Made by a program: the position numbers and the translations under genes. Positions 45,099-54,231 of a DNA stretch of 64,000 nt are shown here, piece by piece. A model generated the notes under the pieces. It was not told the origin of the DNA. It saw nothing but the letters and a program-made list of their open reading frames with translations, and ran no database searches. Source of the DNA: Rhodococcus sp. KRD197 (GTDB lineage Bacteria > Actinomycetota > Actinomycetes > Mycobacteriales > Mycobacteriaceae); the NCBI RefSeq assembly GCF_017168235.1, contig NZ_JABFAO010000001.1:394048-458047 (forward strand), in the 5' to 3' direction. Positions within the stretch are counted from its first letter, which is position 1, and every line of letters starts with the position of its first letter.

Positions 45099-46115
45099 AT
45101 GGAACTGGTGACACTTGCGCTCGGGTCACCCCGCGGGCGATTCTTCTGCGCGAACGTCGCCTACAAGTGCAGCGCCGACGCACGTGCGGCGGGCTTCAAC
45201 CGTCCACAGACGACCGCTGATGCTCGTGAAGTGATCGAGGGCGTCGACATCAGCGCGATCTTGGAGCTGTCCGAGATGGACCTGCTCGAAGCGCTCGGGT
45301 ACGCCGCCGACCTCGCGCGGTACTGGCAGCCACCGAACGACGACGACGTGAAGTTCGCTGACCCGCACGTCGTTGCAGCTCTACGTCCCATCGCTGCCGC
45401 CGTTCTGTCGTCGGAGCACACCACATGGTGGGGCGAGTCCGTGGACGTCGACAATCAACGCCTAGTGGTACATCCGATGTCACCCGTCGAGTGGCCCGAA
45501 TTGACCGCGCCCTATCGCCCGGCATCATCCAGCCTCGACGAGTGGCGAAAGAGCATTCTGGCGAACGAAACGCGGTTCAGGGAGCGCCGAACTGCTGAGC
45601 CTGACAGCGAGGTGGCCGGCGAATGGTGGTCCACACCGATCTTCGCCACACTCACCAGCAGCCGAGCTCGGAACGGTATCGGTTCTCTGGAACTTCTGAT
45701 GGAAGAGGATTCGTCCGGCGGCGGCGAAGCGCAGATCTGGCCCGTGCACGTCCGCAACTCCCCTCGGGTGTACGAGATTTGGTCACCGTCGGACTGGGCC
45801 CACCTGGTCGAGAAGTACCCACTGGCCGTGCCGGAGTCGAGGCGTTCCGTCTGGTTCGATACCACCGGCGAGCACCGCAACTGGTTCATCCCCGATTGGG
45901 CGGCGGTCGCCGAGGACTACGACGCGGCACACCTGAGCCTGCACGGGTACTTGACGACGCCGGGCATCGCAATTTTGTTGTCCGACAACGAACGATCGAC
46001 GTTGCTGGGTGGGTGGGATCCCGATGCTACGTTCTGGCTGAATCCTGATGTCGTCGACATCGATGACGAACCGGCGCTGTGGCGTCGGGCCGATGAGCGT
46101 TGGGAGCGAGCATGA
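45099..46115 (+). CDS. hypothetical Trp-rich protein, leaderless start predicted
   Basis: 338 residues from ATG 45099. TAGCGT (45086-45091), a TANNNT -10 element, lies 7 bases before the ATG and no ribosome site is present, so a leaderless mRNA is likely. The sequence is soluble, acidic and rich in Trp (HTTWWGESVDVDN, AGEWWSTPIF, WFIPDWAAVAEDY, GGWDPDATFWLNP). No signal peptide, no membrane helix, no catalytic motif that I recognise. It overlaps the following membrane-protein gene by 4 bases. The length and style recall immunity or scaffold proteins, but that is not supported by a motif. Confidence 0.65.
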   Translation: MELVTLALGSPRGRFFCANVAYKCSADARAAGFNRPQTTADAREVIEGVDISAILELSEMDLLEALGYAADLARYWQPPNDDDVKFADPHVVAALRPIAAAVLSSEHTTWWGESVDVDNQRLVVHPMSPVEWPELTAPYRPASSSLDEWRKSILANETRFRERRTAEPDSEVAGEWWSTPIFATLTSSRARNGIGSLELLMEEDSSGGGEAQIWPVHVRNSPRVYEIWSPSDWAHLVEKYPLAVPESRRSVWFDTTGEHRNWFIPDWAAVAEDYDAAHLSLHGYLTTPGIAILLSDNERSTLLGGWDPDATFWLNPDVVDIDDEPALWRRADERWERA

Positions 46116-46657
46116 CAGTCGACTTTTCGTGGTCGCAGTTTCTCTGGATCGTCTTCATTTTCGTCGGCGTGCCCACGATATTCTGTGCACTCCTTCTCTG
46201 GGGTAAGTCCTCGAAGCGGGAACACGGCACGGGCACCGGTCGTCTCGGTTTGTGGGCCACTGGCACACTCGCATTCGTGTTCGGATTCGCCTCGTGCGCC
46301 GGGTGGTTGAGCTGGTCGGCCAACCAGAGCGGCGAGTTCCGCGGACCCGGGCTGCCCGCGCCGAATCAGTTCCCGACGTGGCAGGTGGTCGCGTGTGGTG
46401 CGACGGTGGTGCTGCTGTGCTTCCTCGCCGCCTATTTGTCGCGCTGGGCCAAGACCGGAGGGTACGCGGCAGCATTGGGCACTACGGCCGGGTTCTCGAC
46501 GGCGTTCTGTGTCGAGGCGAGTACGGACGTCACCGGCCAGTCAGGGGTCGGCGTGTTGCTGTGTGTGATCGGATGGGGGTTCAGCCTGAGCGTGCTGATG
46601 CTGATCCGCGGAATGGCGATGAAGCATGGGTGGAGGTGGCTCGCAGGCAAGCTGTGA
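46112..46657 (+). CDS. hypothetical five-helix membrane protein
   Basis: 181 residues from ATG 46112, coupled by ATGA overlap to the preceding unknown gene. Hydrophobic helices at about 8-30 (FLWIVFIFVGVPTIFCALLLW), 46-68, 85-107, 115-140 and 145-165. No family is recognised. The coupling suggests the two products work together, perhaps as a soluble-membrane pair. Confidence 0.68.
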   Translation: MTVDFSWSQFLWIVFIFVGVPTIFCALLLWGKSSKREHGTGTGRLGLWATGTLAFVFGFASCAGWLSWSANQSGEFRGPGLPAPNQFPTWQVVACGATVVLLCFLAAYLSRWAKTGGYAAALGTTAGFSTAFCVEASTDVTGQSGVGVLLCVIGWGFSLSVLMLIRGMAMKHGWRWLAGKL

Positions 46658-46808
46658 GAGTAGGTCAGTCGCGCCACACCGACTTGTACTCGTACTCCTC
46701 AACGTAGATTCGTCGGATGAGATGGGCCCGTCATCTACTGACGTTCGGATGCTGGCCGAAAAGTCGGATTTGCACGCCGGACTCATCGTCGGGACTACCG
46801 CAGTGCGG

Positions 46809-48002
46809 TCACTGCGATGCGTGCGACTCGGCCGGAAAGGCCAACTGATGGACCACCTCATATCTCTTTCCGCTGTTCTTCACCATCGCGGTGATCAGAG
46901 CCGCGAAGGGCAGCGCCATGAAGGCACCCATAGGCCCCGCAACGGCGCCACCTGCTAGGGCGGCGCCAAAGGCCACCGCACCGTTGAGCTTCATGGTCTT
47001 GGCCGACAACCGCGGGCTGAGCAACATGTTCTCGACCCATTGGTACAGCAGCACCCAAACGAGCAGGATGATCGCTTCTGCAAGACCCTGGACCGCCAGG
47101 ACGGTGAGTATCGGGATGGCAGCGCCTATGTACGTCCCGATCGCGGGGATGAACTCGGAAACGAAGCCCATGAAGACCGCAAGCGGGAGGGCGAACGCCA
47201 GCGGCAGGCCCAGGATCAGCATGACGCAGAACCCGAACGAGGCGTTGATGACGGTCAGCAACAGTCGTGAATAGAAGTAGGCGCCCGTCTGCTGGATCGA
47301 CACTTGCGACACCCAGGCGTAGATGTGCTGGCGATCGGGACGCATGCGAGAGAGCAGTGCCCGCTCGATCCGGGGGTAGTCCGCTGTGAAGTAGAAAGCG
47401 AACATCGCGACAACGGTCACGTCGAAAAATACACCGACACTCGAGGAAACGAGGCCGAGAAGGTTGTCGGACCAGCCACGCAGGGACGCCTGCGTCACCA
47501 CCGCGGCCTGGTTGCCTGTTTCTTCGCCGACGAGATCCTTCCCCAGCCATTGGCGGCTCAAGTCGTTCAGCTGATCGATCCAGCCGCTCCCGTTGGCTCG
47601 CACTTGATCGGCGAACTCCTCGATCGCTGGGATCAGAACCCACACCATCAAGATGAAGAACGCGACGGCGGAGACGTAGATGACGCCTACCGCAGCCCCA
47701 CGCCTCCATCCCCAACGCGCATGTATCTGCTCGACTCCGGGAATCATCGCCGTCGCGAAGAACGAGCTCACCACGAGTAACCACAACAGATCCCGCAGCT
47801 CCCGGGCGAGCAGCAACAGCAACACGGTGGCGAGGGAAACTGCCACGAGCTTCAAGAGCACGCTCCACACGAACTGATCCAGCCAGGCGGGCTTGGCTTT
47901 CGTCACCGAACGCGCGGTCTCCCGTGGCGGCATCTCCCCTTCATTTCCGTCCTGCGAAACACCGCCTGAACCAGCCGGTAGCCGTTGTTTCTCATCGCTC
48001 AT
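46809..48002 (-). CDS. AI-2E family transporter
   Basis: 397 residues from ATG 48002. Charged N-terminus, then about eight helices with the PerM/AI-2E family features: WLLVVSSFFATAMIPGVEQI, the conserved IPAIGTYIGAAIPILTVLA and QWVENMLLSPRLSAKTMKLN (the ...ENMLL/VENYVLSPRI type motif). Family members export small molecules or ions; AI-2 transport is proven only for few. It lies in the tRNA-Asn-flanked region. Confidence 0.87.
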   Translation of the reverse strand: MSDEKQRLPAGSGGVSQDGNEGEMPPRETARSVTKAKPAWLDQFVWSVLLKLVAVSLATVLLLLLARELRDLLWLLVVSSFFATAMIPGVEQIHARWGWRRGAAVGVIYVSAVAFFILMVWVLIPAIEEFADQVRANGSGWIDQLNDLSRQWLGKDLVGEETGNQAAVVTQASLRGWSDNLLGLVSSSVGVFFDVTVVAMFAFYFTADYPRIERALLSRMRPDRQHIYAWVSQVSIQQTGAYFYSRLLLTVINASFGFCVMLILGLPLAFALPLAVFMGFVSEFIPAIGTYIGAAIPILTVLAVQGLAEAIILLVWVLLYQWVENMLLSPRLSAKTMKLNGAVAFGAALAGGAVAGPMGAFMALPFAALITAMVKNSGKRYEVVHQLAFPAESHASQ

Positions 48003-48220
48003 GACGTTGGCTTCCTTGGATGGCGTGTCGCGCAGCGCTGCATGCCGGCGCCTCGTTGAGGTGCCGGCACGCTCAGCGGCCAACGTCGTCGCCCCTCACC
48101 AACGAGACCGGTCCGGTCCGGAACTCGAGCGACCCGATGGGCCGACCTCCTATGGAGTTCAGGGTCGACATGCCTCACTGCGGCAAGTAGTCGGCGGGAG
48201 GCCTTCGCTGCTCTGGCATT

Positions 48221-48802
48221 TCAATGTTCGCTCGAATGGCCGAGGTGGCCTCGCTGCCCTGATTCCGACTCCGGTGACTGCACGACCCGCCAGCGGCCGA
48301 TGACCATCATCGTGATCCCGTCGACTATCGAGTAGACACCAAGCAGTGTCCCGAGCAGCACGTACGTGGCATCGAACAGGTTGAGCAGCACAACCAGGCC
48401 AAGGACCGTGGAGATCACCCCGGAGAGCACCAGGGGCACTCGGAGGAGTGGATCGTCGAAGGCGGCCATCAGGCGCATGATCCCGGCGGTAAGGAAGATG
48501 ACACCGGCGAGGAGCGTGAGGGTCAGTGCGGCCGCCCCGGTGTTCCGTAGGAACAGCAACCCCAGGACGAGCACGAGGGCGCCACTCAAGGCGGCCGACC
48601 AGAATCCTCCCTTGCCAATGAGGAACAAGGCTGCGGCCAAGGCGATGAGGCCGTAGAACACCAGCATCCAGCCGAGGAACAGTACGGACACTTCCGTGGC
48701 GACCACAGCGTTGCCGAGGATCACCACGCCGACGATGAGGAGGAGCGCACCCAGGGCGAGATCCCACCCGGTTCGGCGCAATGCGAGTTGGGGCATGGAC
48801 AT
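48221..48802 (-). CDS. HdeD-family membrane protein
   Basis: 193 residues from ATG 48802 (GAAAGGG 8-10 bases before). About six hydrophobic helices in three hairpins (LALGALLLIVGVVIL; FYGLIALAAALFLI; SGALVLVLGLLFL; LTLLAGVIFLTAGIMRL; SGVISTVLGLVVLL; VYSIVDGITMMVIG), the DUF308/HdeD layout linked to acid or stress resistance in enterobacteria. In actinobacteria the role is untested. Confidence 0.82.
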   Translation of the reverse strand: MSMPQLALRRTGWDLALGALLLIVGVVILGNAVVATEVSVLFLGWMLVFYGLIALAAALFLIGKGGFWSAALSGALVLVLGLLFLRNTGAAALTLTLLAGVIFLTAGIMRLMAAFDDPLLRVPLVLSGVISTVLGLVVLLNLFDATYVLLGTLLGVYSIVDGITMMVIGRWRVVQSPESESGQRGHLGHSSEH

Positions 48803-49200
48803 TGTCAAACCCTTTCCAGTAAAGGGGCCGATCCCCTTGCACTCCGGGCGCTTGGCATGCCTTCTGCTCTTCGGCAGGGACAGAGTCAGTTCAGGCGGCC
48901 TGCTCGCCACGCGGCGCCGGTCTCAACGGCAAGGGACCCGGCCCGATGGTCAACACTCAGCTTTTGGCGGCGAGGTCATTGGCCTTGCCGCCAGCGAGAA
49001 CCGCTTCGAGTGAACTCCTTAGTGGTCCTGTGACGGACCGTAGCCGGGAATCTCTTTTCCTCTTCGACGCTACGAAGTGCAGTGACGTACAAATAGGGGC
49101 AAAAGTCCCACCGAGAGCTCGGTAGGTCCCACGGTTGGTGGACTTTCGGTGCGCGGCAACGGCGAAACCCGCGCGCTACAACATCATCCGCAACCAATCA
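48803..49200. other. long non-coding stretch with a DosR-like element
   Basis: No credible gene on either strand. At 49093-49112 ATAGGGGCAAAAGTCCCACC matches about 13 of 20 positions of the DosR/DevR box, and AAAGTCCCACC (49102-49112) has an inverse partner GGTGGACTTT (49137-49146). Its distance from hdeD (about 290 bases) makes a link uncertain. Confidence 0.35.
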
Positions 49201-49245
49201 GACTGTTAATCGTCCGATTGCCGGTTCGAGTCCAGTCGAGGGAGC
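49201..49245 (+). repeat. tRNA-Asn 3'-end repeat, copy 3 (att-like, right boundary)
   Basis: 39 of 45 bases match 33481-33525, again beginning at GACTGTTAATC and ending GGGAGC. The T-arm sequence GGTTCGAGTCC is intact, the acceptor strand has changes. It is followed by a tRNA-style terminator, so it looks like the displaced original 3' end of tRNA-Asn. It would mark the right end of the accessory region. Confidence 0.8.
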
Positions 49246-49250
49246 ACAAC

Positions 49251-49289
49251 GAGACCCTCTGATCTGCGATTACTGCAGTTCAGGGTCTC
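49251..49289 (+). terminator. terminator after the displaced tRNA 3' end
   Basis: GAGACCCT (49251-49258) pairs perfectly with AGGGTCTC (49282-49289), followed by TTGTG. The spacer CTGATCTGCGAT resembles CTGACCTGCGAT in the terminator after the intact tRNA-Asn, which supports common origin. Confidence 0.65.
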
Positions 49290-49300
49290 TTGTGTACGTC

Positions 49301-50419
49301 TCAGCGTGGAGCCAGCCGCCACAACGAGGTCGTCTCGCGTGATCGCGCGGCGTGGAAGAGGTCGTCGGAGTCGCGGGCACGGGCATGCGTCGGCGATGTG
49401 TCCGTTCGGCCGAGAACCTCGAGGCCCGCGCGGTCGATCGAGTCGAGTAGATCCTCTCGCGTGGCGAGCCCGAGGAGTTCAGCCAGATCGGAGATCACCA
49501 ACCAGGCCTCGCCGCCGGGTTCGAGGTGTTTGCTGAGCCGATCGAGGAAGGCTCGCAGCATGCGGCTTCCTGGGTCGTAGATGGCGTGTTCGATACCCGA
49601 GGTCGGCTTGGTGGGAATCCACGGCGGATTGCACACCACCAGCGAAGCGCGTCCGGCAGGAAAGATGTCCGTGAGCTGCACGTCGACCCGGTCGGCGAAA
49701 CCCAAGCGCTCGAGATTTGCGGTGGCGCACGCAACCGCCCGAGGGTCACGGTCCGTCGCGACGACGTGGGAGACACCGCGCTGCGCGAGGATGGCAGCCA
49801 GAACCCCTGTGCCGGTACCGATGTCGAACGCGGTGGTGATTCCCGTGGGAAGAGGAGCGTCGGCGACGAGTTGCACGTACTCGCCACGCAGCGGCGAGAA
49901 GACACCGAAATGCGGTTCGATGCTGGCGCCCAGGGCGGGAATGTGAACACCTTTGCGTCGCCATTCGTGAGCGCCGATGAGACTGAGCAGCTCTCGAAGC
50001 GACAGCAGTGACGGCATGGAGGTCTCGCCGTAGACCTCGGTGGCCGCGAGTCGGACGTCGGGTGCTCGGCCGTAATCCAGAACGTGGTTCGCATCGAGTT
50101 CGACGAGCAGCATCCCGAGGGTGCGCGCTCGCCGGGCCTGATCCTGGCGGTGCAGGTGAAAGTCCTCTGCAGGAGAGTCCGACGGCCGGCGCACCTTCGG
50201 CTGAGCTCGCCGGGTCAGCGCGGTCAACAGTTGGCGTGCATTGTTGAAATCACCCCGCCACAGCAAGTACTCACCGGTCGACGCGCGCTTGTAGGCGACG
50301 TCGGCGGTGATGTCGTCACCGACGATATGAATGGTTTTCGGAGCCGGAGCGTTGTTCTCCGAACGCCACAGCGCCGAGCGTTCCTGGCCGTTCTCGGCCC
50401 ACTTGACAGTCGTGCCCAT
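49301..50419 (-). CDS. class I SAM-dependent methyltransferase with NPPW motif
   Basis: 372 residues from ATG 50419. An N-terminal ~150-residue region precedes the Rossmann domain: motif I FDIGTGTGVLAAILAQRG and the catalytic NPPW in LVVCNPPWIPTKP. The N/D-PPY/W motif is typical of N-methylation of Gln, Asn or adenine or guanine (HemK/RsmC/RlmG-like). RlmG/RsmC-type rRNA guanine methylation is the closest by layout, but the target is unknown. It begins outside the tRNA-flanked region and is probably a native neighbour. Confidence 0.8.
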   Translation of the reverse strand: MGTTVKWAENGQERSALWRSENNAPAPKTIHIVGDDITADVAYKRASTGEYLLWRGDFNNARQLLTALTRRAQPKVRRPSDSPAEDFHLHRQDQARRARTLGMLLVELDANHVLDYGRAPDVRLAATEVYGETSMPSLLSLRELLSLIGAHEWRRKGVHIPALGASIEPHFGVFSPLRGEYVQLVADAPLPTGITTAFDIGTGTGVLAAILAQRGVSHVVATDRDPRAVACATANLERLGFADRVDVQLTDIFPAGRASLVVCNPPWIPTKPTSGIEHAIYDPGSRMLRAFLDRLSKHLEPGGEAWLVISDLAELLGLATREDLLDSIDRAGLEVLGRTDTSPTHARARDSDDLFHAARSRETTSLWRLAPR

Positions 50420-50654
50420 CAGCTCTTCCCAGGTTCTCTTTCGGTTTGCTCCAGCACGACGTGTCTTCGGAAGAAGGGCCCTTGCAGGCGTCCCTTCGCT
50501 TCGAATCAGTCAACCACAATCAACGAGTTCGGCCTGCGTTTGTGCAGTTCAGGCCCGTGATCGCCATCGAATGTGCTTGCGAAGGGTGTCAACCAGCGAC
50601 ATTCGGGGCACACTGGAACTTCGTTCCCGATCCGCTCTACGAACAGGACACTGC

Positions 50655-51221
50655 ATGCGTTTGATCACCCGGGCCGCTTTCGTCACCGCGGCGTCGATTC
50701 CGCTCGTTCTCGCAACCGCGGGCCCCGCGTCCGCCGCCGAGGCAACCGACGTCTCGTACGCATTCGATCTCGAGGGCCGGGCGCTCACCAACACCATCAC
50801 CAACAACTCCGGCGGCGCATTGACGTGCACGACGACCGTTGCCCTCGCACCCGGTGGGGAGTTGCCACCTATCGAAGAGCTCAGTGACCAGACCCTTGCC
50901 GACCGCGGCGAGATACAGCCAGGCGTGAGCACGCAGACGCTGACGGACTTGCCCGACGGCACCTACGTCGCGTTGGCGACCTGCGTCGGGGTGGATCCGG
51001 GTTCGGCGCTGTGGGTCTCGAACTACCCCAACGTAGGCGAGGTGCTGGAACTCTTCCCGAACGAGTCCTTCGCCGTCGAGCAGGCATCGCCGGTCATCGT
51101 CGTGCCAGGTCAGGACGAGGCCGCGGTCGACGAGACCGCCACCGGCTTCGCTGCCCTGCCGACTGTGGACGAGCTCCTGTCGGATCTGCTGCGGCTACTG
51201 AACACCGGAAGCGCAAACTGA
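50655..51221 (+). CDS. secreted protein of unknown function
   Basis: 188 residues from ATG 50655. A clear signal peptide (MRLITRAAFVTAASIPLVLATAG, cleavage after PASAA). The mature part has a beta-rich domain with two Cys (LTCTTTVALAPGG, VALATCVGVDPGS) that could form a disulfide, and an acidic C-terminus. No known domain. The 3' end overlaps the convergent ABC ATPase by 27 bases. Confidence 0.75.
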   Translation: MRLITRAAFVTAASIPLVLATAGPASAAEATDVSYAFDLEGRALTNTITNNSGGALTCTTTVALAPGGELPPIEELSDQTLADRGEIQPGVSTQTLTDLPDGTYVALATCVGVDPGSALWVSNYPNVGEVLELFPNESFAVEQASPVIVVPGQDEAAVDETATGFAALPTVDELLSDLLRLLNTGSAN

Positions 51222-52007
51222 GTCGACCCGCAGATCGGTGACCGGCCCGGGCTCGAATCGTACGAACAGACGCCCACTTGTTTCGTCGGTGGAGACCCGG
51301 GCCCTCACGTCGTAGACGTTTGCGATCAGTTCCTCGGTCAACACGTCCGTCGGCCGCCCAGCTGCGACCACTCGGCCCTGCTTCATCACCAGCAGTTGAT
51401 CGCAGAACATCGCCGCGAGATTGAGATCGTGCAGCGCGACGACGCTCGTGATGGGTAGTCGCGCCACCAGCGCGAGAATTTCGAGCTGGTGGTGAATATC
51501 GAGGTGGTTGGTCGGCTCGTCGAGGAGTAACTCGCGTGGCTCCTGAGCCAGCGCTCGGGCTATCTGCACACGCTGGCGTTCACCGCCGGAGAGCATGTGC
51601 CACTTGCGCTCCGCCTTCGTCGACAACCCCGTGTGCGCAAGAGCCGCATCGACGGCCGAGGCATCGCGCGTCGGGTCGCCGCCGAAGGTGCCGCGGTGAG
51701 GAATGCGGCCGAGTCGTACGATGTCGTGCACGCTGATGTCGATATCGGTATCGGCGTGCTGGCTGACCACAGCGACGGCGCGGGCGATGTCTCGTCTTCG
51801 CAGGGAGGTCAGGTCCTCCCCGTCCAGGGACACCATCCCGGACGTGGGTTTCACAGCGCCGCACATCAGATGTAGCAGCGAGGATTTGCCGGAGCCGTTG
51901 GGTCCGAGTAGGCCGACCATGTCGCCAGGACGAGGGTCGAGGGTGACACCGTCGACCACGAGTGAACCGCCGCGGTTCCACCGAACAGTGTTCGCGCTCA
52001 ACGTCAT
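51195..52007 (-). CDS. iron-siderophore/cobalamin ABC transporter ATPase (FecE/FepC type)
   Basis: 270 residues from ATG 52007, overlapping the permease stop by 4 bases. Walker A GPNGSGKSS, Q-loop VVSQHADTDID, signature LSGGERQR, Walker B LLLDEPTNHLDI and switch His in VALHDLNLAA identify the FepC/BtuD-type ATPase. It energises uptake through the permease and binding protein encoded upstream. The TDIDISVHDIVRLGRIPH segment is standard for this class. Confidence 0.9.
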   Translation of the reverse strand: MTLSANTVRWNRGGSLVVDGVTLDPRPGDMVGLLGPNGSGKSSLLHLMCGAVKPTSGMVSLDGEDLTSLRRRDIARAVAVVSQHADTDIDISVHDIVRLGRIPHRGTFGGDPTRDASAVDAALAHTGLSTKAERKWHMLSGGERQRVQIARALAQEPRELLLDEPTNHLDIHHQLEILALVARLPITSVVALHDLNLAAMFCDQLLVMKQGRVVAAGRPTDVLTEELIANVYDVRARVSTDETSGRLFVRFEPGPVTDLRVDSVCASGVQ

Positions 52008-52990
52008 CGGACGTTCCTCCTGCGTGCCATGATCACGATGAACGCCGGAACACCGACCAGTGCCGTTCCGACACCGACCGGTAGCGGCGTCGGTGCGAAC
52101 GCGACGCGGGACACCGCATCGACCCACACCATGAAGATCGCTCCGATGATCGCTGTCGTCGGAATGAGTCGACTGTGCCTCGATCCGACCAGGAAGCGTG
52201 CGGCGTGGGGGAGTACCAGCCCGACGAAACCGATTGCGCCCGCGACACTGACCAGCGTCGCTGTGATCAGTGCCGTGATCATCAGTAGCGCTATGCGCAC
52301 CTTGCGGACATCGATTCCGAGCGAGGAGGCGACATCGCTCCCGAACGAAAAGGAGTCGAGCACGAAGGCGTAGTGGAAGCAGACAAGAGCACCGATTCCG
52401 ACGACGGTTGCACACAGCATCACGTCGTCCCATCGAACGCCTTCGAGCGAGCCGAGAAGCCAGAACATCACGCCTCGGGTCTCGTCGGAATCTGCGAAGG
52501 CGAAGATGACGAACGAGGTCAGCGCCGAAAACAACTGTGTGCTGGCGACACCGGCCAGAATGACCCGGTCGTTGGTGCCGCCGGACAGGTGCGCCAGCAG
52601 TAGCACAAGCCCGAAGGCGACGAGAGCTCCGATGAATGCGCCGCCGGACAGACCCAGCGCTGCGCCGCCGACGCCCAGAACGCCGACCACGACGGCGCCC
52701 GTCGATGCGCCGGACGAGATTCCGAGCACGAACGGGTCGGCCAACGGGTTTCGCAGTAGTGATTGCATGATCGCTCCGCAAATTCCGAGCCCCACGCCGC
52801 AGGTCGCGGCCACCAGCGCCCGAGGGAGTCGTTCCTGCCACACGATGGCGTCCTTGGACACCCGAACCGGGATGTCTGCCAACCCAAGGTGGTTGAGCAC
52901 GATGTCGCGCACGTTGACGAGTGAGATGTCGGCCGGCCCGAGTGTCATCGCCACGAGCACCGAGACGACGAGAGCCGCGCATCCGGCCAC
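52004..52990 (-). CDS. iron-siderophore/cobalamin ABC transporter permease (FecCD type)
   Basis: 328 residues with about nine to ten helices. FecCD signatures: RLPRALVAATCGVGLGICGAIMQSLLRNPLADPFVLGISSGAS and GAIGFVGLVLPHAARFLVGSRHSRLIP. The GTG at 52990 is the only usual start in frame; the frame runs open to the binding-protein stop and includes part of a likely first helix (RGTVLTVAGCAAL), so the true start may be an unusual codon (CTG) further upstream. It imports a ferric siderophore or cobalamin. Confidence 0.88.
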   Translation of the reverse strand: MAGCAALVVSVLVAMTLGPADISLVNVRDIVLNHLGLADIPVRVSKDAIVWQERLPRALVAATCGVGLGICGAIMQSLLRNPLADPFVLGISSGASTGAVVVGVLGVGGAALGLSGGAFIGALVAFGLVLLLAHLSGGTNDRVILAGVASTQLFSALTSFVIFAFADSDETRGVMFWLLGSLEGVRWDDVMLCATVVGIGALVCFHYAFVLDSFSFGSDVASSLGIDVRKVRIALLMITALITATLVSVAGAIGFVGLVLPHAARFLVGSRHSRLIPTTAIIGAIFMVWVDAVSRVAFAPTPLPVGVGTALVGVPAFIVIMARRRNVR

Positions 52991-53070
52991 CGTCAGTACG
53001 GTTCCCCGTACCCAGCGCGCTCTCTCGTTCGTGGCGTGAAGTGGGCGCTCCTCGCCGACGATGGTGCCCG

Positions 53071-54117
53071 TCAGGAGATCGGACCCATCTCGCGGAGAGC
53101 GTCGGACAGCTTTTCGACGCCATCGACCGACCGGATCGACGGGTTCATCTCGGCGCCGTGCAGTGCGATGTATCGCTTTTCCCGAACTGCGGCCATCGTG
53201 CTGGTGACGGGGTCGGATTCGAGGAACGCGATCTTGTCCGCCAGAAGGTCGCCGGGGAACCTGTTGCGGGCCAGATCGCCCAGCACGAGGACGTCCGGGT
53301 CACGATCGACGAGGGTTTCCCAGCCGACTGCCGGCCAGTCTTCGACGGTGTCGGAGAAGACGTTGGTGGCGCCGACGGTGGTCGCGAGCAGGTTGGCGGA
53401 TCCGAGTCCGCCTGCCACATAAGGGCTCTTGGTATCGGCGAACCAGAATGCCATCGATACATCCGAGTTTTCGAGATCGGCAGTGGCCGAATCCATTCGA
53501 GCCTTCAGTTCTTCGACGAACTCCGCGCCCCGGTCGTTGACGTCGAAGATCGCGGCGAGCTCGATGATCTCCCGGTACAGCTCGTCCATGGTCAGCGCGG
53601 TGGTGCGCTTGTTTCCACCGTTGACACTGACCCCGTTGTCGCAGTCGGTGGGGGAGAGGTAGCTACCGGTTCCGGTCTCGGCGAACCGGGCACGCTCTGC
53701 TACACCACCCTGCTTGAAATGCCGACCGAACGATGCCGTGACGAAGTCCGGGTCGCTGCCCAGCACGACCTCGTAGGTGGGTGCGTTGTCGGCCAGGCGC
53801 GGCACCGTCTGGTTGGCGTCGGCGAGATTCTCGCGTACCGGATCCGTCCATGACGCGCTACCGATAAGCCTGTCCTCGAGTCCCAGTGACAGCAGAATCT
53901 CGGTGGAGTTCTGATCGAGGGACACCACGCGCTGAGGTGGGGCATCGACTGTGACCGACTCGCCACAGTTGTCGATCGTGAGCGGGTAGGTTGTGCCGCC
54001 GTCGGTGGTGGCCACCACCTCGTCGGTGACGGTCTCGGATGCACCGCAGGCCACGAGTGAGGCGGTTGTGACGGCAGTGAGAGCAATCAGTGCTGCTCGA
54101 TTGCGAGTACGACGCAC
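53071..54117 (-). CDS. iron-siderophore/cobalamin ABC transporter substrate-binding lipoprotein
   Basis: 348 residues from GTG 54117 (AAGGA 8 bases before). The signal ends with lipobox TTASLVACGAS. The mature protein is a FecB/FepB-class cluster A-II binding protein (QRVVSLDQNSTEILLSLGLEDRLIGSA, PDFVTASFGRHFKQGG, VDRDPDVLVLGDLARNRFPG). It captures the ligand for the permease. An IdeR-like box about 72 bases upstream supports iron rather than cobalamin. Confidence 0.88.
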   Translation of the reverse strand: MRRTRNRAALIALTAVTTASLVACGASETVTDEVVATTDGGTTYPLTIDNCGESVTVDAPPQRVVSLDQNSTEILLSLGLEDRLIGSASWTDPVRENLADANQTVPRLADNAPTYEVVLGSDPDFVTASFGRHFKQGGVAERARFAETGTGSYLSPTDCDNGVSVNGGNKRTTALTMDELYREIIELAAIFDVNDRGAEFVEELKARMDSATADLENSDVSMAFWFADTKSPYVAGGLGSANLLATTVGATNVFSDTVEDWPAVGWETLVDRDPDVLVLGDLARNRFPGDLLADKIAFLESDPVTSTMAAVREKRYIALHGAEMNPSIRSVDGVEKLSDALREMGPIS

Positions 54118-54188
54118 GGAGGTGTCCTTCTTCGAAAGCGGATGGAGAGCAAGCCTGCGCACGGAGGCGCAAAGACGTGAATCGTAAC

Positions 54189-54207
54189 TCAGTGCAGGCT
54201 TACCTAC
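54189..54207. promoter_or_regulatory. IdeR/DtxR-like iron box upstream of the siderophore transporter
   Basis: Read on the minus strand, GTAGGTAAGCCTGCACTGA fits 14 of 19 positions of the degenerate IdeR consensus (TWAGGTWAGSCTWACCTWA). The left half-site is good and the right half weak. It lies in the leader/promoter region of the binding-protein gene. Confidence 0.45.
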
Positions 54208-54231
54208 TAAATCACGTGCTGCATCAGAGTC

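Noticed and set aside
49201..49245. Functional tRNA with Asn anticodon
   Set aside because: The upstream half is absent and the anticodon stem cannot pair normally (CGTCCGATT differs from the intact gene).
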